Shown: positions 11,755 through 20,636 of the stretch, in pieces | Layout: the number at the start of each line of letters is the position of its first letter | Position numbering within the stretch: position 1 is the stretch's first letter | NCBI GenBank assembly: GCA_030789695.1 | Contig: CM061142.1 | Location: 45,431,375 to 45,495,374 of the forward strand | Direction: 5' to 3' | Length of the DNA stretch: 64,000 bases | Origin: Scilla litardierei | Lineage: Eukaryota; Streptophyta; Magnoliopsida; Asparagales; Asparagaceae | The notes under the pieces: model-generated | What the model was told of the DNA's origin: nothing | The model's database searches: none | The model's input: the letters and a program-made list of their open reading frames with translations, nothing else | Program-made: the position numbers and the translations under genes

Positions 11755-13687
11755 GCACCCTTGATGCCATCGATTCTTTTTGCCGTTGTGCTGCCCGTCT
11801 CTGCTGGGTCCTGATGCATTTTGCCCACCCCCCCTCCCCTCACTGTTTTTGGGTACACATCTTCTTTCTATATCTTTATATATCTTTTTGGGAGAGAGGG
11901 AGAGTTTTTGGTGTCACACCTTTATATCTGTATCACTCCTTTATATCTGCATGCATCATGTCCGCATCATATTTTTCGTTTCATTATTTTCTTTTACTTT
12001 TCCTCATGCATGCATCCTCACTTACCCCTCACATTACTTGTCTCTCGGTGTGCCACACTTCGCACATTGAGGACACTGTGTCATTTAGCTTGGGGGAGTG
12101 AGTTCTCACGTTCCTTTTCGATTTACCACCTTTATTTTTGGTTTTTTCACGCCATTTTCCGCTTTTTCACTTATTTTCATCATTTTTTCTTTTATTTTAC
12201 CATGCATCACGTTTTTCTTATTTCTCTGTGTGCTGCATTGTAAATAGTTTTATTTTTCCCCTTTATCTTTATTTCTTTTTCATCTCATGCTAGAGATGAC
12301 TTTTCTGTGATGATGATGACGTGGAGTTAGCTTTCTCTATACGCATGCTATATTTGTCATGTCTTAGATTTTATTTCTGATATCATATGCTGTGATTTGC
12401 CTAGCATTTAGAGATAGTAACCCACACTTTTTCCACATGAAAATGGATGAAATTTTATTATTAGCTGAGTCTGAATATTCATATGTATGCTATCACAGAA
12501 AACACACCAAGATTCACGCATTGAATGCTTATATCTGGAGTATCGTTTTCTTTTCCTATATCACTTCTATATGCATGATTTGTACATTTCACTTCAGGAT
12601 GATTGAATGATGTTAGCTATGATAAATCTGGATTAGTTTAGTTTTTTTTTTGTGATTGAAACTGAGTAGATTAGATTACCCTGCTGAAGTTGTCGTGCAC
12701 GTCTTATAGAGTGAACTGAGAGATATATTTATTTCTTTCTCCACATATCTTGAACATCATTTCTCTATTTTAAAATCATTGGTGAATCTCCCCTTAAGCG
12801 ATTCTATTATATGGCATTTCCCCCGCTATTAATTCCTAGCTCCAAATTTCCCAAACCCGAAAAAAAAAGAAAAAGAAAATTCTTGTATATCTTTATTTCT
12901 CTTTGAGTTGGGATCATTGTGTATATATGCTATTTGAAAGAAAAAAAAGAGAAGAAAAAAAAGAGAAAAAGAAAAGAAAAGAGGAAAGAACCTCAATAAA
13001 AGATCCCACCTCATGTTCTCTCTTTCTTTCCCTCTTTTTGTTTTTTTTTTATTACTTTTGGAGCTTCATAAAAATGTGGATGTAAATATTGTTTTTGTGC
13101 CACCACGCTTATAGATAAGCTTGGGGGAGAGAATCCAATGATGTGTGAGAGAGAGACTACTTGACGTTGCACGACAACCTAGGCTAAGTAATATTCTATA
13201 CTCGGTGAGATTATTTTTAGCTTTACGAAGTCCAGAAATCTATGCCTAGCACTCATTTCATGAAATCCATGCTTATCTATTCTTTCTATTCTATTGCGTG
13301 ATATTCTTATACTCCTCATAGAAAGCGTTCAATTGAAAAGTGTGTGATCTGCGATATTGTATACCGCTTTAAATGATTCAGACGATGTTAATTCTAAAAC
13401 TATTCCGTTTTTCATGTTATATCATTATTATTGGGTTTTCTATCTCTATTTGCACCATTATACTATGATATCGAAATAAAATTCTTTGACATGTGTTTTT
13501 CATTCGGTGCATGCTATATGAGTAAGCGAAACCCACGTCCTGAGAAAATGATCTAGCGGCTTCCCTCTTCGCTTCCTTCTTTCTTCTTCGTTTTTATTTC
13601 GCTTTTCGTTTTTCTTTCGTTTTTCGTTTTTCGTTTTTCGTCGTTTTCGTTTTCTGAATCCACCGGCTTCGCCTTTTACTTATCTTC
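11755..13687 (+). other. Long 3' noncoding region of the Athila-like element
   Basis: Pyrimidine-rich and purine-rich low-complexity sequence without coding. It includes a purine run at 12935-12985, a GCTTGGGGGAG tract at about 12086 and another at about 13119, and a TCGTTTTTCGTTTT run at about 13580-13655. The two GCTTGGGGGAG tracts resemble extra internal polypurine tracts. Confidence 0.5.
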
Positions 13688-13699
13688 CTCGAGGACGAG
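13688..13699 (+). other. AGGA-loop hairpin upstream of the Athila polypurine tract
   Basis: CTCG-AGGA-CGAG, a 4-bp stem, 9 bases before the polypurine tract. The same loop with different stems occurs at the same place in three other elements of the window (24146-24165, 28752-28771, 42605-42624). Confidence 0.6.
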
Positions 13700-13707
13700 T
13701 AAGAGGT

Positions 13708-13722
13708 AAGCTTGGAGGATTT
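13708..13722 (+). promoter_or_regulatory. Polypurine tract of the Athila-like element
   Basis: AAGCTTGGAGGATTT directly before TGATCACTCC, taken as the LTR start. The related element at 28794 has GCTTGGAGGAATTTAT in the same place. Confidence 0.6.
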
Positions 13723-14016
13723 TGATCACTCCTTATTTTACACCTTTTTTCCGCATGATTGCATGCCATTTAGATCGCCCAAATCACGTTTTTCACGATA
13801 TATCGACAAAATTGCGATGCTTTTCACGATTTGTTGTTTTTGTCGTATTTCAGGAGATTTGGAGCGATTTGGAGTGATCCCCTGATACACCTACTCCAGA
13901 GTGCCACCGATGACCTCCCCAAGGGGTATTTTGCTGTTGGAGAGGAGCGGAAGAAGAAAGAATGTCGTAGGAGCGATGAGGGGGCCAAAACAAGCTGTTT
14001 GGGCATTTTTGGTGTC

Positions 14017-14401
14017 TCACTCGGCCGAGTGAAGGAGTCACTCGGCCGACCAGCGAGACACCGCTCGGCCGACCAGATCGGACACGTTTTATGTGTGCAC
14101 TCGGCCGAGCGTCGGAAGCCACATCGGCCGAGTGACGAGACCCCGTCCGCCCGAGTGGCACTCAGACGAAGCCCATCAAAAATTGCCAACTTACTGTTTT
14201 TCGTCTGCCTGAGCTTCAGAAGACCCACTCGGCCGAGTGGAAAATGCCGACCGCCCGAGTACTAAGAAGCCATCGGCCGAGTGACGACAACTCACTCGGC
14301 CGAGCCGCCCCCGAAGTGAAGACCCCCGAAGACCAAGACTTACTGGAAATTCTCAGGGTTTGTCACTCGGCCGAGCGACCTTTGTCACTCGGCCGAGTGC
14401 G
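14017..14401 (+). repeat. CTCGGCCGAG palindrome cluster in the Athila LTR
   Basis: About a dozen copies of CACTCGGCCGAGT or close variants (CATCGGCCGAGTG, CCGCCCGAGT) precede the TATA box by 80-470 bp. Spacing is irregular and intervening sequence is unique, so it is not a simple tandem repeat. Confidence 0.85.
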
Positions 14402-14483
14402 ACGCGTTGCCTGTAGCGAAAATTGCGGTTTTCAGGCTGCGCAGGGGCATTTTGGTCACAGTTTTTTGGACGATTTTGGGGGG

Positions 14484-14490
14484 TATTTAA
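14484..14490 (+). promoter_or_regulatory. TATA box of the Athila LTR
   Basis: TATTTAA within GGGGGTATTTAACCCC, just downstream of the palindrome cluster and followed by the T-rich leader. Confidence 0.5.
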
Positions 14491-14875
14491 CCCCTGTTTT
14501 TACCCTAGGTTTAGGAGCTTTTCTCTTTACTTTTTGCAGCTTTTAGATTAAACTTTTAGCTTTAGATTTTTGTGATAGGAGAGGAGAGGAAAGTTGATTT
14601 TTGTTGGATTCTTAGAAGAACTCTATTGGTTTGCTTCTCTCTCCCCTAAAAATACTATTTTTATTGCTTATTTGAATATTGTGATGAATTCTCTTGTTAA
14701 TTCCATTGATTATTTTTGTATTTGTGCTATGAATTGTGAGTAGTCCATACGTCTTGGGGCGTGGGGATGAACCCTATGAGCCCAATTTCAGATTTGTGAT
14801 GACTTGGTAGAAATATTGCTAGAATTGCTATTAGGGTTAGATTGGGATCGATTTACTACGGATGGCTAGGAGTTC

Positions 14876-15180
14876 ATATCGATTGGGATTTGCAAGAGAT
14901 TGGATCCCAATTCGATAGGAAACCCTAGAAATCCGAATTGGGTTGGAATCGAGTTTCCGTAGTATCGGTTTGCAAGAGATTGGACCGATACTAGGGTTTC
15001 CGGTTGCAATTCCATGCCTATACCCGTTTGCAAGAGATTGGGCGGGTAGGAACTATCCCAACCTAGGTCGTGGCCCGAGTTTGCACGAGAGTGGGCTCGG
15101 GGCGCGATTGAACGATGATGTTGATCCTAATGCTAGCTTGCCTAGGCTAGGGTTTGCAATAGATTGGACCCAAACCTAGG
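14876..15180 (+). repeat. Five tandem hairpins with constant loop and variable stems
   Basis: The 14-base sequence TTGCAAGAGATTGG, or a 1-2 base variant, occurs five times (14890, 14970, 15028, 15081, 15154). Each copy is flanked by complementary arms that differ between copies: TATCGATTGGGAT/ATCCCAATTCGATA (one bulge), AGTATCGGT/ACCGATACT (perfect), CCTATACCCG/CGGGTAGG (two-base bulge), CCCGAG/CTCGGG, and CCTAGG...GGGT/ACCC...CCTAGG. The array lies 390-690 bp downstream of the TATA box, so it is probably transcribed. Function unknown. Confidence 0.8.
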
Positions 15181-15511
15181 ATAGCTATAGACCGGCAACA
15201 GCGCGAGAGCGTGAGCTAGGTTTTACATTCAGTTGCAACTAGTTCATCCGAGATTTTACCCTAGCAATTTTGATACCAATGAACCACATTGACGAGATAC
15301 GGTGAGTAGCGGGGGTTCCCCATTCCCTAGGCGTTTTTATTTGATTTGATATCTTCGTACTTTGTCTGACGATTGTGACAGGATCGCCAAAGGCAAATTC
15401 TCTCTTTTCCGTTCTTAATAGCCAGGTTGTTCGGAGCAAGCACTTTCATTCGTCCTCCATGTGTTCGATAACCCGCTCGCCGCTACACCGTGCGCTTGCG
15501 GTAAAACTACA

Positions 15512-16150
15512 CGGTCGCACTTTTGGGTTACATTCCGGAGCGATCAGTTACTTACTATACTTGTGCAGTCATAGTACTTTACTTGTCGTACCTTTAGCTA
15601 CCGCTGTAGTACATTTCACTTGCTTAGCCTGCTTTACACTTGCTCTACCACAGTACAGTTGTTCCCCTTTCCAGTTCGGTTTACTTTTACTACTCAGTTG
15701 TGTACAGTAGTTGCTCAGTACTTTACTTTCACTCTGATTTGTTTGTACCTAGTTACTTTTTGTCATACTTGTGCACTTCTTCTTTTCTATACTTAGAATT
15801 GTTATGACTTACCTTCGGTTCCATTTATGGCACCGACAGACAACGACCAGGTCGAAGAAATTGCCCCTGAGTTTACAGCGCCAGAGTACGACACAGAGAC
15901 TACAGAGTTTTAGCTGTTTGTGTTGGTGTGAGTGTGCTATGTTCCTTTTCGTATTTCCTTTCTGTATTTTCTTTATATATTTGGTGTGAGAGTGATGCTT
16001 ACTGTTGTACTTTAATTTGGACTGTAACAATGTACGCTGGTTTGAGTATTTGTACATCTCTGGATTGTGGCTATTTTGATTTCACTGGTAAAGTGCAGGA
16101 CCTGCGCAAATATCAAATAAGTAACGGGCCCCCGAGATCGGGTCGTTACA
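15512..16150 (+). repeat. 3' end of another LTR (Ty3/gypsy-like)
   Basis: The segment ends GGGTCGTTACA, an LTR-like terminus, after an ACCTGCGCAAATATC block that resembles the LTR ends of the Tekay-like element. It holds a short acidic frame at 15830-15913. The left part appears to have been replaced or interrupted by the Athila-like element. No coding domain and no target duplication were found. Confidence 0.4.
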
Positions 16151-16833
16151 ATTCTGAATGGTGAAACTGCAGGTTCTAACAAATGGCATATAGGTGAAGG
16201 TTCAAAGGAATGCATTTAGTGTAATTGAATCTCCGACTGGTAATGAGGAAGATGATGATTTCATGTGCAAAAATATGCAATGGAATGTTTCCGACATTGG
16301 TTAGTAGTCACTCCAGACATTCTTTTGTTGTCGTCGTCATATTTTTTCCAATTTTCAGTTGTATCATAATTGGGATACTGTTAAAAATTATTATTAGGTA
16401 AACCTACCTACATAAATTATGTAACCATGCCAATTTTTCGAGACCAATCGGTTTTAGGACACTGGTAGCATGTGCTATGAGTAGCTATTTACCAATTATG
16501 CATTGTATGAAATGTTTCTTTTTCGCATGCACATTAGTGAGAACACCCTTTTGTTTTCTTTGTTTTTCATTCTTGCATTATATGGCATTTTCCTATACAT
16601 ATGCATAACGATATGCTGTCTTTGGTATATGTTACTAATTTTCACTTCTAATATACTGTCATTTGTATTCTTTCTATTTCTAAATGGTAATAAGTTAGTT
16701 ATTACTTAGTGTCTCGATCAAGAGACCTGATTTAGATGTTTGACTTCAGAGGTGGGTGACGGATAAAATCAGATCATCGAGAAGAACATCAATCAGAAAA
16801 GTGGTCAAAGAAGAACATCATTCAGAACATCAT
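16151..16833 (+). pseudogene. Unrecognised host gene region, left part
   Basis: The open stretch at 16193-16308 (VIESPTGNEEDDDFMC, acidic) is bounded by AG and GT like an exon. An open frame at 16750-16833 leads into the Tekay-like insertion and continues in frame at 26602 once the insertion and one ATCAT copy are removed. Between these two parts the DNA is AT-rich and intron-like. I do not recognise the protein. The proposed exon phases do not join cleanly, so it may be a pseudogene. Confidence 0.3.
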
Positions 16834-17122
16834 TGTAACGACTGGTTTTCATGTATCTGGATTTATTATAATATAATATATGTTTTGGTGGATTTTCTCC
16901 TCATGCGTGGTTTTCGTCTCCGTAGCTTTCATTTTCGATCGATTCGTCGTATTTTCTCGTTCTTCCTTAGGATTGTCGATTTCGAAGTATGTCATTCGTG
17001 ACGGACTTCATAACGGTCGTATCTTACTGTTAGATCAAGCCTAGGAGTCTTAGGAATCGATCCCGGGGCCCCGCGCTCCATATCGGAACTTTTGGTGCTT
17101 ATTAGCCGGTATAAGAAGGGGC

Positions 17123-17518
17123 ACCGACCGACTAGATGACGATCCAGTCGGTCGGCAATCCTTCTTGGACCGACTAGTTGGCTTTCTAAATTTCTCAGGA
17201 GTTGCTGTTTATCGTTAGTCGGTCTAAGAACGTTGGTTGACCGACTAGGTTGCAAACTAGTCGGTCGGCAATGCTTCTTTAACCGACTAACACATCATCT
17301 AAATTTTAGTATCAGTACTGTTTACTCTTAGTCGGTCTAAGAACGTTCATCGACCGACTAGATGTTAAACTAGTCGGTCAGTATTTGTTCATGGACCGAC
17401 TAAATCCAAATCCTATTTTCGTTCAGAGGTTACTGTTTACACTTAGTCGGTCTGCGTTGGTCGACCGACCGACTAGTTGCCAAACTAGTCGGTCAGTGGT
17501 TGCTCTTTGACCGACTAA
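17123..17518 (+). repeat. GACCGACTAG/CTAGTCGGTC alternating inverted array
   Basis: The 10-bp motif occurs 15 or so times in alternating orientation. It is organised in units of about 114 bp (TTAGTCGGTC at 17215, 17328 and 17443), each with four motif copies. The middle pair of each unit makes a hairpin such as GACCGACTAG-8 nt-CTAGTCGGTC. The array ends about 45 bp before the TATA box. Duplicated in the 3' LTR at 24473-24868. Confidence 0.9.
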
Positions 17519-17561
17519 TCTGTGTTAAAACCCTAATTTCTGGGCAGCCGCCAGCCCAACC

Positions 17562-17569
17562 TATTTAAA
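17562..17569 (+). promoter_or_regulatory. TATA box of the Tekay-like LTR
   Basis: TATTTAAA followed after about 30 bp by C- and A-rich leader sequence. The 3' LTR has it at 24912-24919. Confidence 0.55.
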
Positions 17570-17999
17570 CCCATCCCAAACGTTTTCTTCTTCCTCCACT
17601 CGAACCAAAACCCTAAAATCTCCCCCATTGAGCCCCCATCTTCCTCCAAGCCCTATTCCTTCATCCCAAGCCCTAGATTCATCATCAAAACCATCCATCA
17701 ACTCATTCTACCTCTCATCTTCCCCAAAATCTCACCAAATCCCCAAAATCCCCCAAAAACTCTAACTCTCCAAACTTCTCCATTTGTTTCCAGATCTGGT
17801 CCTAGGGTTCTCCGGAGTGTTCCTTCCGCTTCCTCTCGGTAAGAAATCGATCCCTCGATGTTTTCATAACCTATTTGTATTTTTATGAAACCCTAATGAA
17901 ATTTCATGTTGTTTGGTGATTGTTTCCCCATAACAGCAATTTTCCCCCGTAGATTAGCATCCGCGAGACGAACCTTTGTGGTCGTCATCCCCGGTGCTA

Positions 18000-18138
18000 G
18001 GCAAGTGAAACTTGCCACTTAGGGTTTAGGCCATGTTTTAGGCCATTTGCTTGTTGTAGGCGTAAAAGAGGCTAGGCGACGAAATGATACTCGCCTAGGC
18101 GCAAATTGGGGAACTAGCTTGACAACGAAGCTAGTTCC
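18000..18138 (+). repeat. Three consecutive leader hairpins, Tekay-like LTR
   Basis: H0: GGCAAGT-GAA-ACTTGCC (18000-18016). H1: CTAGGCGA-11 nt-TCGCCTAG (18072-18098). H2: GGAACTAGC-TTGACAACGAA-GCTAGTTCC (18110-18138), a perfect 9-bp stem. The LARD LTR at 37754-37930 has the same loops with changed but still pairing stems for H1 and H2, and two H2 copies. Confidence 0.8.
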
Positions 18139-18798
18139 GACATATATCATGTTGCACAATTACCATGTCATGTTTACTTTCCATTAACGGTACGCAAATT
18201 AATTGTCATGTCATTGCATTCTTTAAGTGATCCCGTGATTGCGTAGCATCGCTACAATACTTGTGTTTCCTGGCTCGTGACCAGAAGCGAGCATAATGAG
18301 TTGCTAACCCCAACGCTCGATATTGAATTGTGAACTTGGAAAACAAGCTCCCGTGCGGGGCAACCCTGGCTCACTTGCTGGGCTCATGTACAGGGACCCT
18401 GGCTTGTTTACGTGTGGGATGGGGTAAGGGTTAAGCGGTCATTCAACTGGGGGTCTGCCTGATCAGCAACTGCAGTTGTAAGACGTAAACTCTGGGGTGG
18501 GGTAGTGTTTAGTGCCGATCGGTGTGAATGATGTACCATTCAGCTGAAGGGCATAAACATCTACAAAATAACGTGAATTGATTGAGATTGTTAGTAACTT
18601 GGCTACTCTTGTCTTGTCCCGATACTTGTTCTATTGTACTTACTGTTCACCATGTCTTAATGGTGCACTCATGTTATAACTGCCATGTCATGCATACTGT
18701 AACTGCTAGGTTGCTAGTTGCCTTACTTTCAGTTTCCTTGCCCAAGTCTTTTAGACTTGCTGACATGTGCCCCTTTTACTCTTTTGAGTGTCACATGT

Positions 18799-18901
18799 TA
18801 GATCCTGAGCCTGAGTACCTTGTTGAGGACGAGGTGTTTGCTGACGCCGAGCCCGAGCTTGTGTTTGACAGGGAGTACGTGGACACTGGGGACCAGTCCT
18901 A
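18799..18901 (+). other. Short acidic reading frame inside the Tekay-like LTR
   Basis: A 35-codon ATG frame, MLDPEPEYLVEDEVF..., ends TAG near 18901. About a third of its residues are Asp or Glu and it has almost no Lys or Arg. It is kept open in the 3' LTR (about 26145-26250) and in the reversed solo LTR (about 29695-29800), where the few differences change at most one or two residues. Whether it is translated is unknown. Confidence 0.4.
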
Positions 18902-19255
18902 GTGTTTTCGTTGTGTTTCCCTTTTGTTTAGACTGTTGTTTTGTTATCGGTGCGTAGCACCTATACCTTGTTATGTCGTTGCTTTTGTTGGCCTTGTTCT
19001 GGGCCTTTAGACTCTTTTCTTTTGGCCTGGTGGCTTTTCTGGATGTTGGACTTATTTTTATGTTGGACAGTTTATGAGATGTGAGATTTTATTTCAGTCT
19101 CTCCTTGTGTTATTATTGTTGTTCCGTTGTGGTTACAGGGACCTGCCTATGTTTTATTGACGCTTATCGGGTTTGGGGCTTCACAGCTCCACTCTCGTGC
19201 GGACCTTTTCACGTCTCGCCTCCATTTTAGGGAAGCGGGTCGTGACAGGTTTTGT

Positions 19256-19273
19256 TGGTGGCCCATGCATGTC
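19256..19273 (+). promoter_or_regulatory. Primer-binding site, tRNA-Ile type
   Basis: TGGTGGCCCATGCATGTC, eight bases after the LTR end. Recalled from plant tRNA-Ile(AAU), whose 3' end reads GCATGGGCCA plus CCA, it pairs over all but one position. The LARD site at 39044-39061 has no mismatch. An offset of eight bases is longer than usual. Confidence 0.65.
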
Positions 19274-19390
19274 CTTCTGTAACTGCGATTATCGGGATAG
19301 CGATAATAATATTAGAATGTCCAATAAACTAAGTTCGACGTCCGAGTCATAAGCTATGAGTCTAATCTGATTCGTTTTCTGTGTCATTAG

Positions 19391-20383
19391 ATGGCAGGAA
19401 GGCGTTTCACCCGTGGTGGGGGCAGTGGTGCGCTCCCTCATGATGAGGAGCCTAAGCGGGAACCCACCAACGGTGAGATGATGCGGATGATGCTCCAGAT
19501 GATGCAAGTGCAGCAGGGCGTGCTCCTGCAAGTCCAGAATGCTCCACTTGCTCGAGCTGCCCGGGCTCTTCCGGATGCCCCTCGCTCTGAGCCTGGAGCG
19601 AAGCAGTTTCGGGAGTTGGGTCCCGCGTATTTTGATGGGTCTGAGGGTCCTATGGCAGCCGATGAGTGGATTCGGAACATCGAGGACAATCTGAAGATGG
19701 CCAAGATCACCCCGGCTGGATGGGTTGATTTGGCGAAGAGGCAACTCAAGGATAATGCTCGGAATTGGTGGGATGCGGAAGAGAAGATGTTGGTGGAGCC
19801 GATCGCTTGGGCTACCTTCAAGGCCAGATTTGAGGGTGAGTTCTTCCCGAAAGCTGCCATGGAAGAGATGCTGCAGCGTTTTATCGACTTGAAGCAAGGG
19901 AGCTCGTCGGTGGACCTATATCACCAAGAGTTCATGAGGCTGAGTCGGTTCGCACCAAAGATGGTGCAGGACGCTGAGGAGAGAGCTCAGAGGTTCCTGC
20001 AGGGACTTGCTTCGGAGCTCCAGAGTTTTGTGACCTCTTCTGACCGGGAGTCTTATCAGAAGGTTCTAGTAGCAGCCAAGAGGCAGGAGCTGCTCGTGAA
20101 CCAGAGGAGGGGGTCTGTCGTTGGTGCTGGGAAGAGACCTGTGGAACAGGCGAGAGCTGTGGTTAGACCTGGATTCAGGCCGAATCAGGCAGCTCAGTTT
20201 AAGAGGCCAGGAGGGCCTATTCTGAAGACTTGCCATTTCTGCGGCAAGCCTGGCCATATCAAGGATCAGTGTCGGAAGTTTCTGGGCCAGTGTTTGGTTT
20301 GTGGTGATGCTTCCCATGTCGCGAGGGATTGTCGGCATGCGGGTCCGCTGCGGAGGGCACCTATTGCAACTCAGCCGTTGTAG
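19391..20383 (+). CDS. Tekay-like Gag (330 aa before a TAG)
   Basis: Capsid/nucleocapsid protein. The retrotransposon gag domain spans about residues 75-205 (FDGSEGPMAADEWIRNIE; later FMRLSRFAPKMVQDAEERA). Two zinc knuckles follow, CHFCGKPGHIKDQC at 281-294 and CLVCGDASHVARDC at 301-314, which would bind element RNA. The frame stops at a TAG (20381-20383). Beyond it the same frame stays open with Gln/Arg/Ala-rich sequence up to 20522, where a GT donor begins, so gag and pol were probably one frame. The TAG may be a C-to-T change or, less likely, a read-through stop. Confidence 0.9.
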   Translation: MAGRRFTRGGGSGALPHDEEPKREPTNGEMMRMMLQMMQVQQGVLLQVQNAPLARAARALPDAPRSEPGAKQFRELGPAYFDGSEGPMAADEWIRNIEDNLKMAKITPAGWVDLAKRQLKDNARNWWDAEEKMLVEPIAWATFKARFEGEFFPKAAMEEMLQRFIDLKQGSSSVDLYHQEFMRLSRFAPKMVQDAEERAQRFLQGLASELQSFVTSSDRESYQKVLVAAKRQELLVNQRRGSVVGAGKRPVEQARAVVRPGFRPNQAAQFKRPGGPILKTCHFCGKPGHIKDQCRKFLGQCLVCGDASHVARDCRHAGPLRRAPIATQPL

Positions 20384-20522
20384 CAGCGAGCGTCTGTTCC
20401 TGCTGGTCGTGGAGCAGCTCTTGTTCCGCAGAGGCAGGCTTTTCAGCAGGCTGTTCCGCCAAGGAGGCAGGCTTTTCTGATGACCGCTGTGAAGAGCGAG
20501 GCTGTGGATGAGGTTATCGCAG

Positions 20523-20636
20523 GTAATCCTCAATCTAGCTGTTACTTTCCTAGCTGGTTTTGATTGTTAGATTGTGTTGTTTGCTTGAACATGGTTGTTT
20601 GCTAGACTAGGGTTTGATTGTTAAATTGATTGTTAG
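20523..20636 (+). other. Probable 114-nt intron between gag and protease
   Basis: Donor CGCAG|GTAATC, acceptor ATTGTTAG|GTGTGG. The segment is T-rich, has an in-frame TGA, and codes nothing. Removing it joins phase-1 ends into one frame, giving ...DEVIAGVVLVC before the protease motif FDSGAS. Short retrotransposon introns near this place are known from Ogre elements; I know of none described in Tekay. Confidence 0.6.

Larger units (their letters stand above)
1..15511 (+). mobile_element. Athila-like Ty3/gypsy element, 5'-truncated by the window and split by a copia insertion
   Basis: The order is gag, aspartic protease, noncoding spacer, Athila-type third ORF, long 3' noncoding region, polypurine tract and LTR, as in the Athila lineage. 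The reverse transcriptase, RNase H and integrase that should follow the protease are missing; coding stops at 2430 and a typical post-pol spacer begins. A complete copia element (3259-9245) with a CGCCC duplication sits in the spacer, so this copy is older than that insertion. The 5' LTR lies outside the window. The right border at 15511 is inferred from the ACA end shortly after a GTGCGCTTGCGG motif also seen near the end of the LTR at 28794-32722. Premature stops and a frameshift show that the copy is dead. Confidence 0.8.
13723..15511 (+). repeat. 3' LTR of the Athila-like element
   Basis: About 1.79 kb. The start is set by the polypurine tract. The end is set by ACA after GTGCGCTTGCGG and is approximate because no second LTR is in the window. 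It holds a palindrome cluster (14017-14401), a TATA box (14484-14490) and, in the presumed transcript leader, a hairpin array (14876-15180). The segment GAATTGTGAGTAGTCC at about 14731 matches GAATAGTGAGTAGTCC at about 32111 in the second Athila-like LTR. Confidence 0.65.
16834..19247 (+). repeat. 5' LTR of the Tekay-like element
   Basis: 2414 bp, TGTAACGACTGG...GGTCGTGACA. From left to right it holds the ACTAGTCGGTC array (17123-17518), a TATA box (17562-17569), a hairpin series (18000-18138) and an acidic 35-codon frame (18799-18901 or nearby). The reversed solo copy at 29343-31841 keeps the same layout. Confidence 0.93.

Noticed and set aside
10630..11770. Minus-strand frames opposite the Athila third ORF
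   Set aside because: Shadows of the Pro/Thr/Ala-rich coding strand.
11814..12243. Overlapping plus-strand frames rich in Phe, His and Leu after the third ORF
   Set aside because: Pyrimidine-rich noncoding DNA keeps several frames open; no domain.
12935..12985. Purine-rich run as a polypurine tract
   Set aside because: It is low-complexity AAAAGAG sequence and no LTR start follows.
15191..15204. ACCGGCAACAGCG read as an Athila primer-binding site
   Set aside because: Wrong orientation, and it lies inside the LTR.
17123..17518. CRISPR-like look of evenly spaced short repeats
   Set aside because: The motif alternates in orientation, spacers are shared between copies, and the sequence is a plant LTR.
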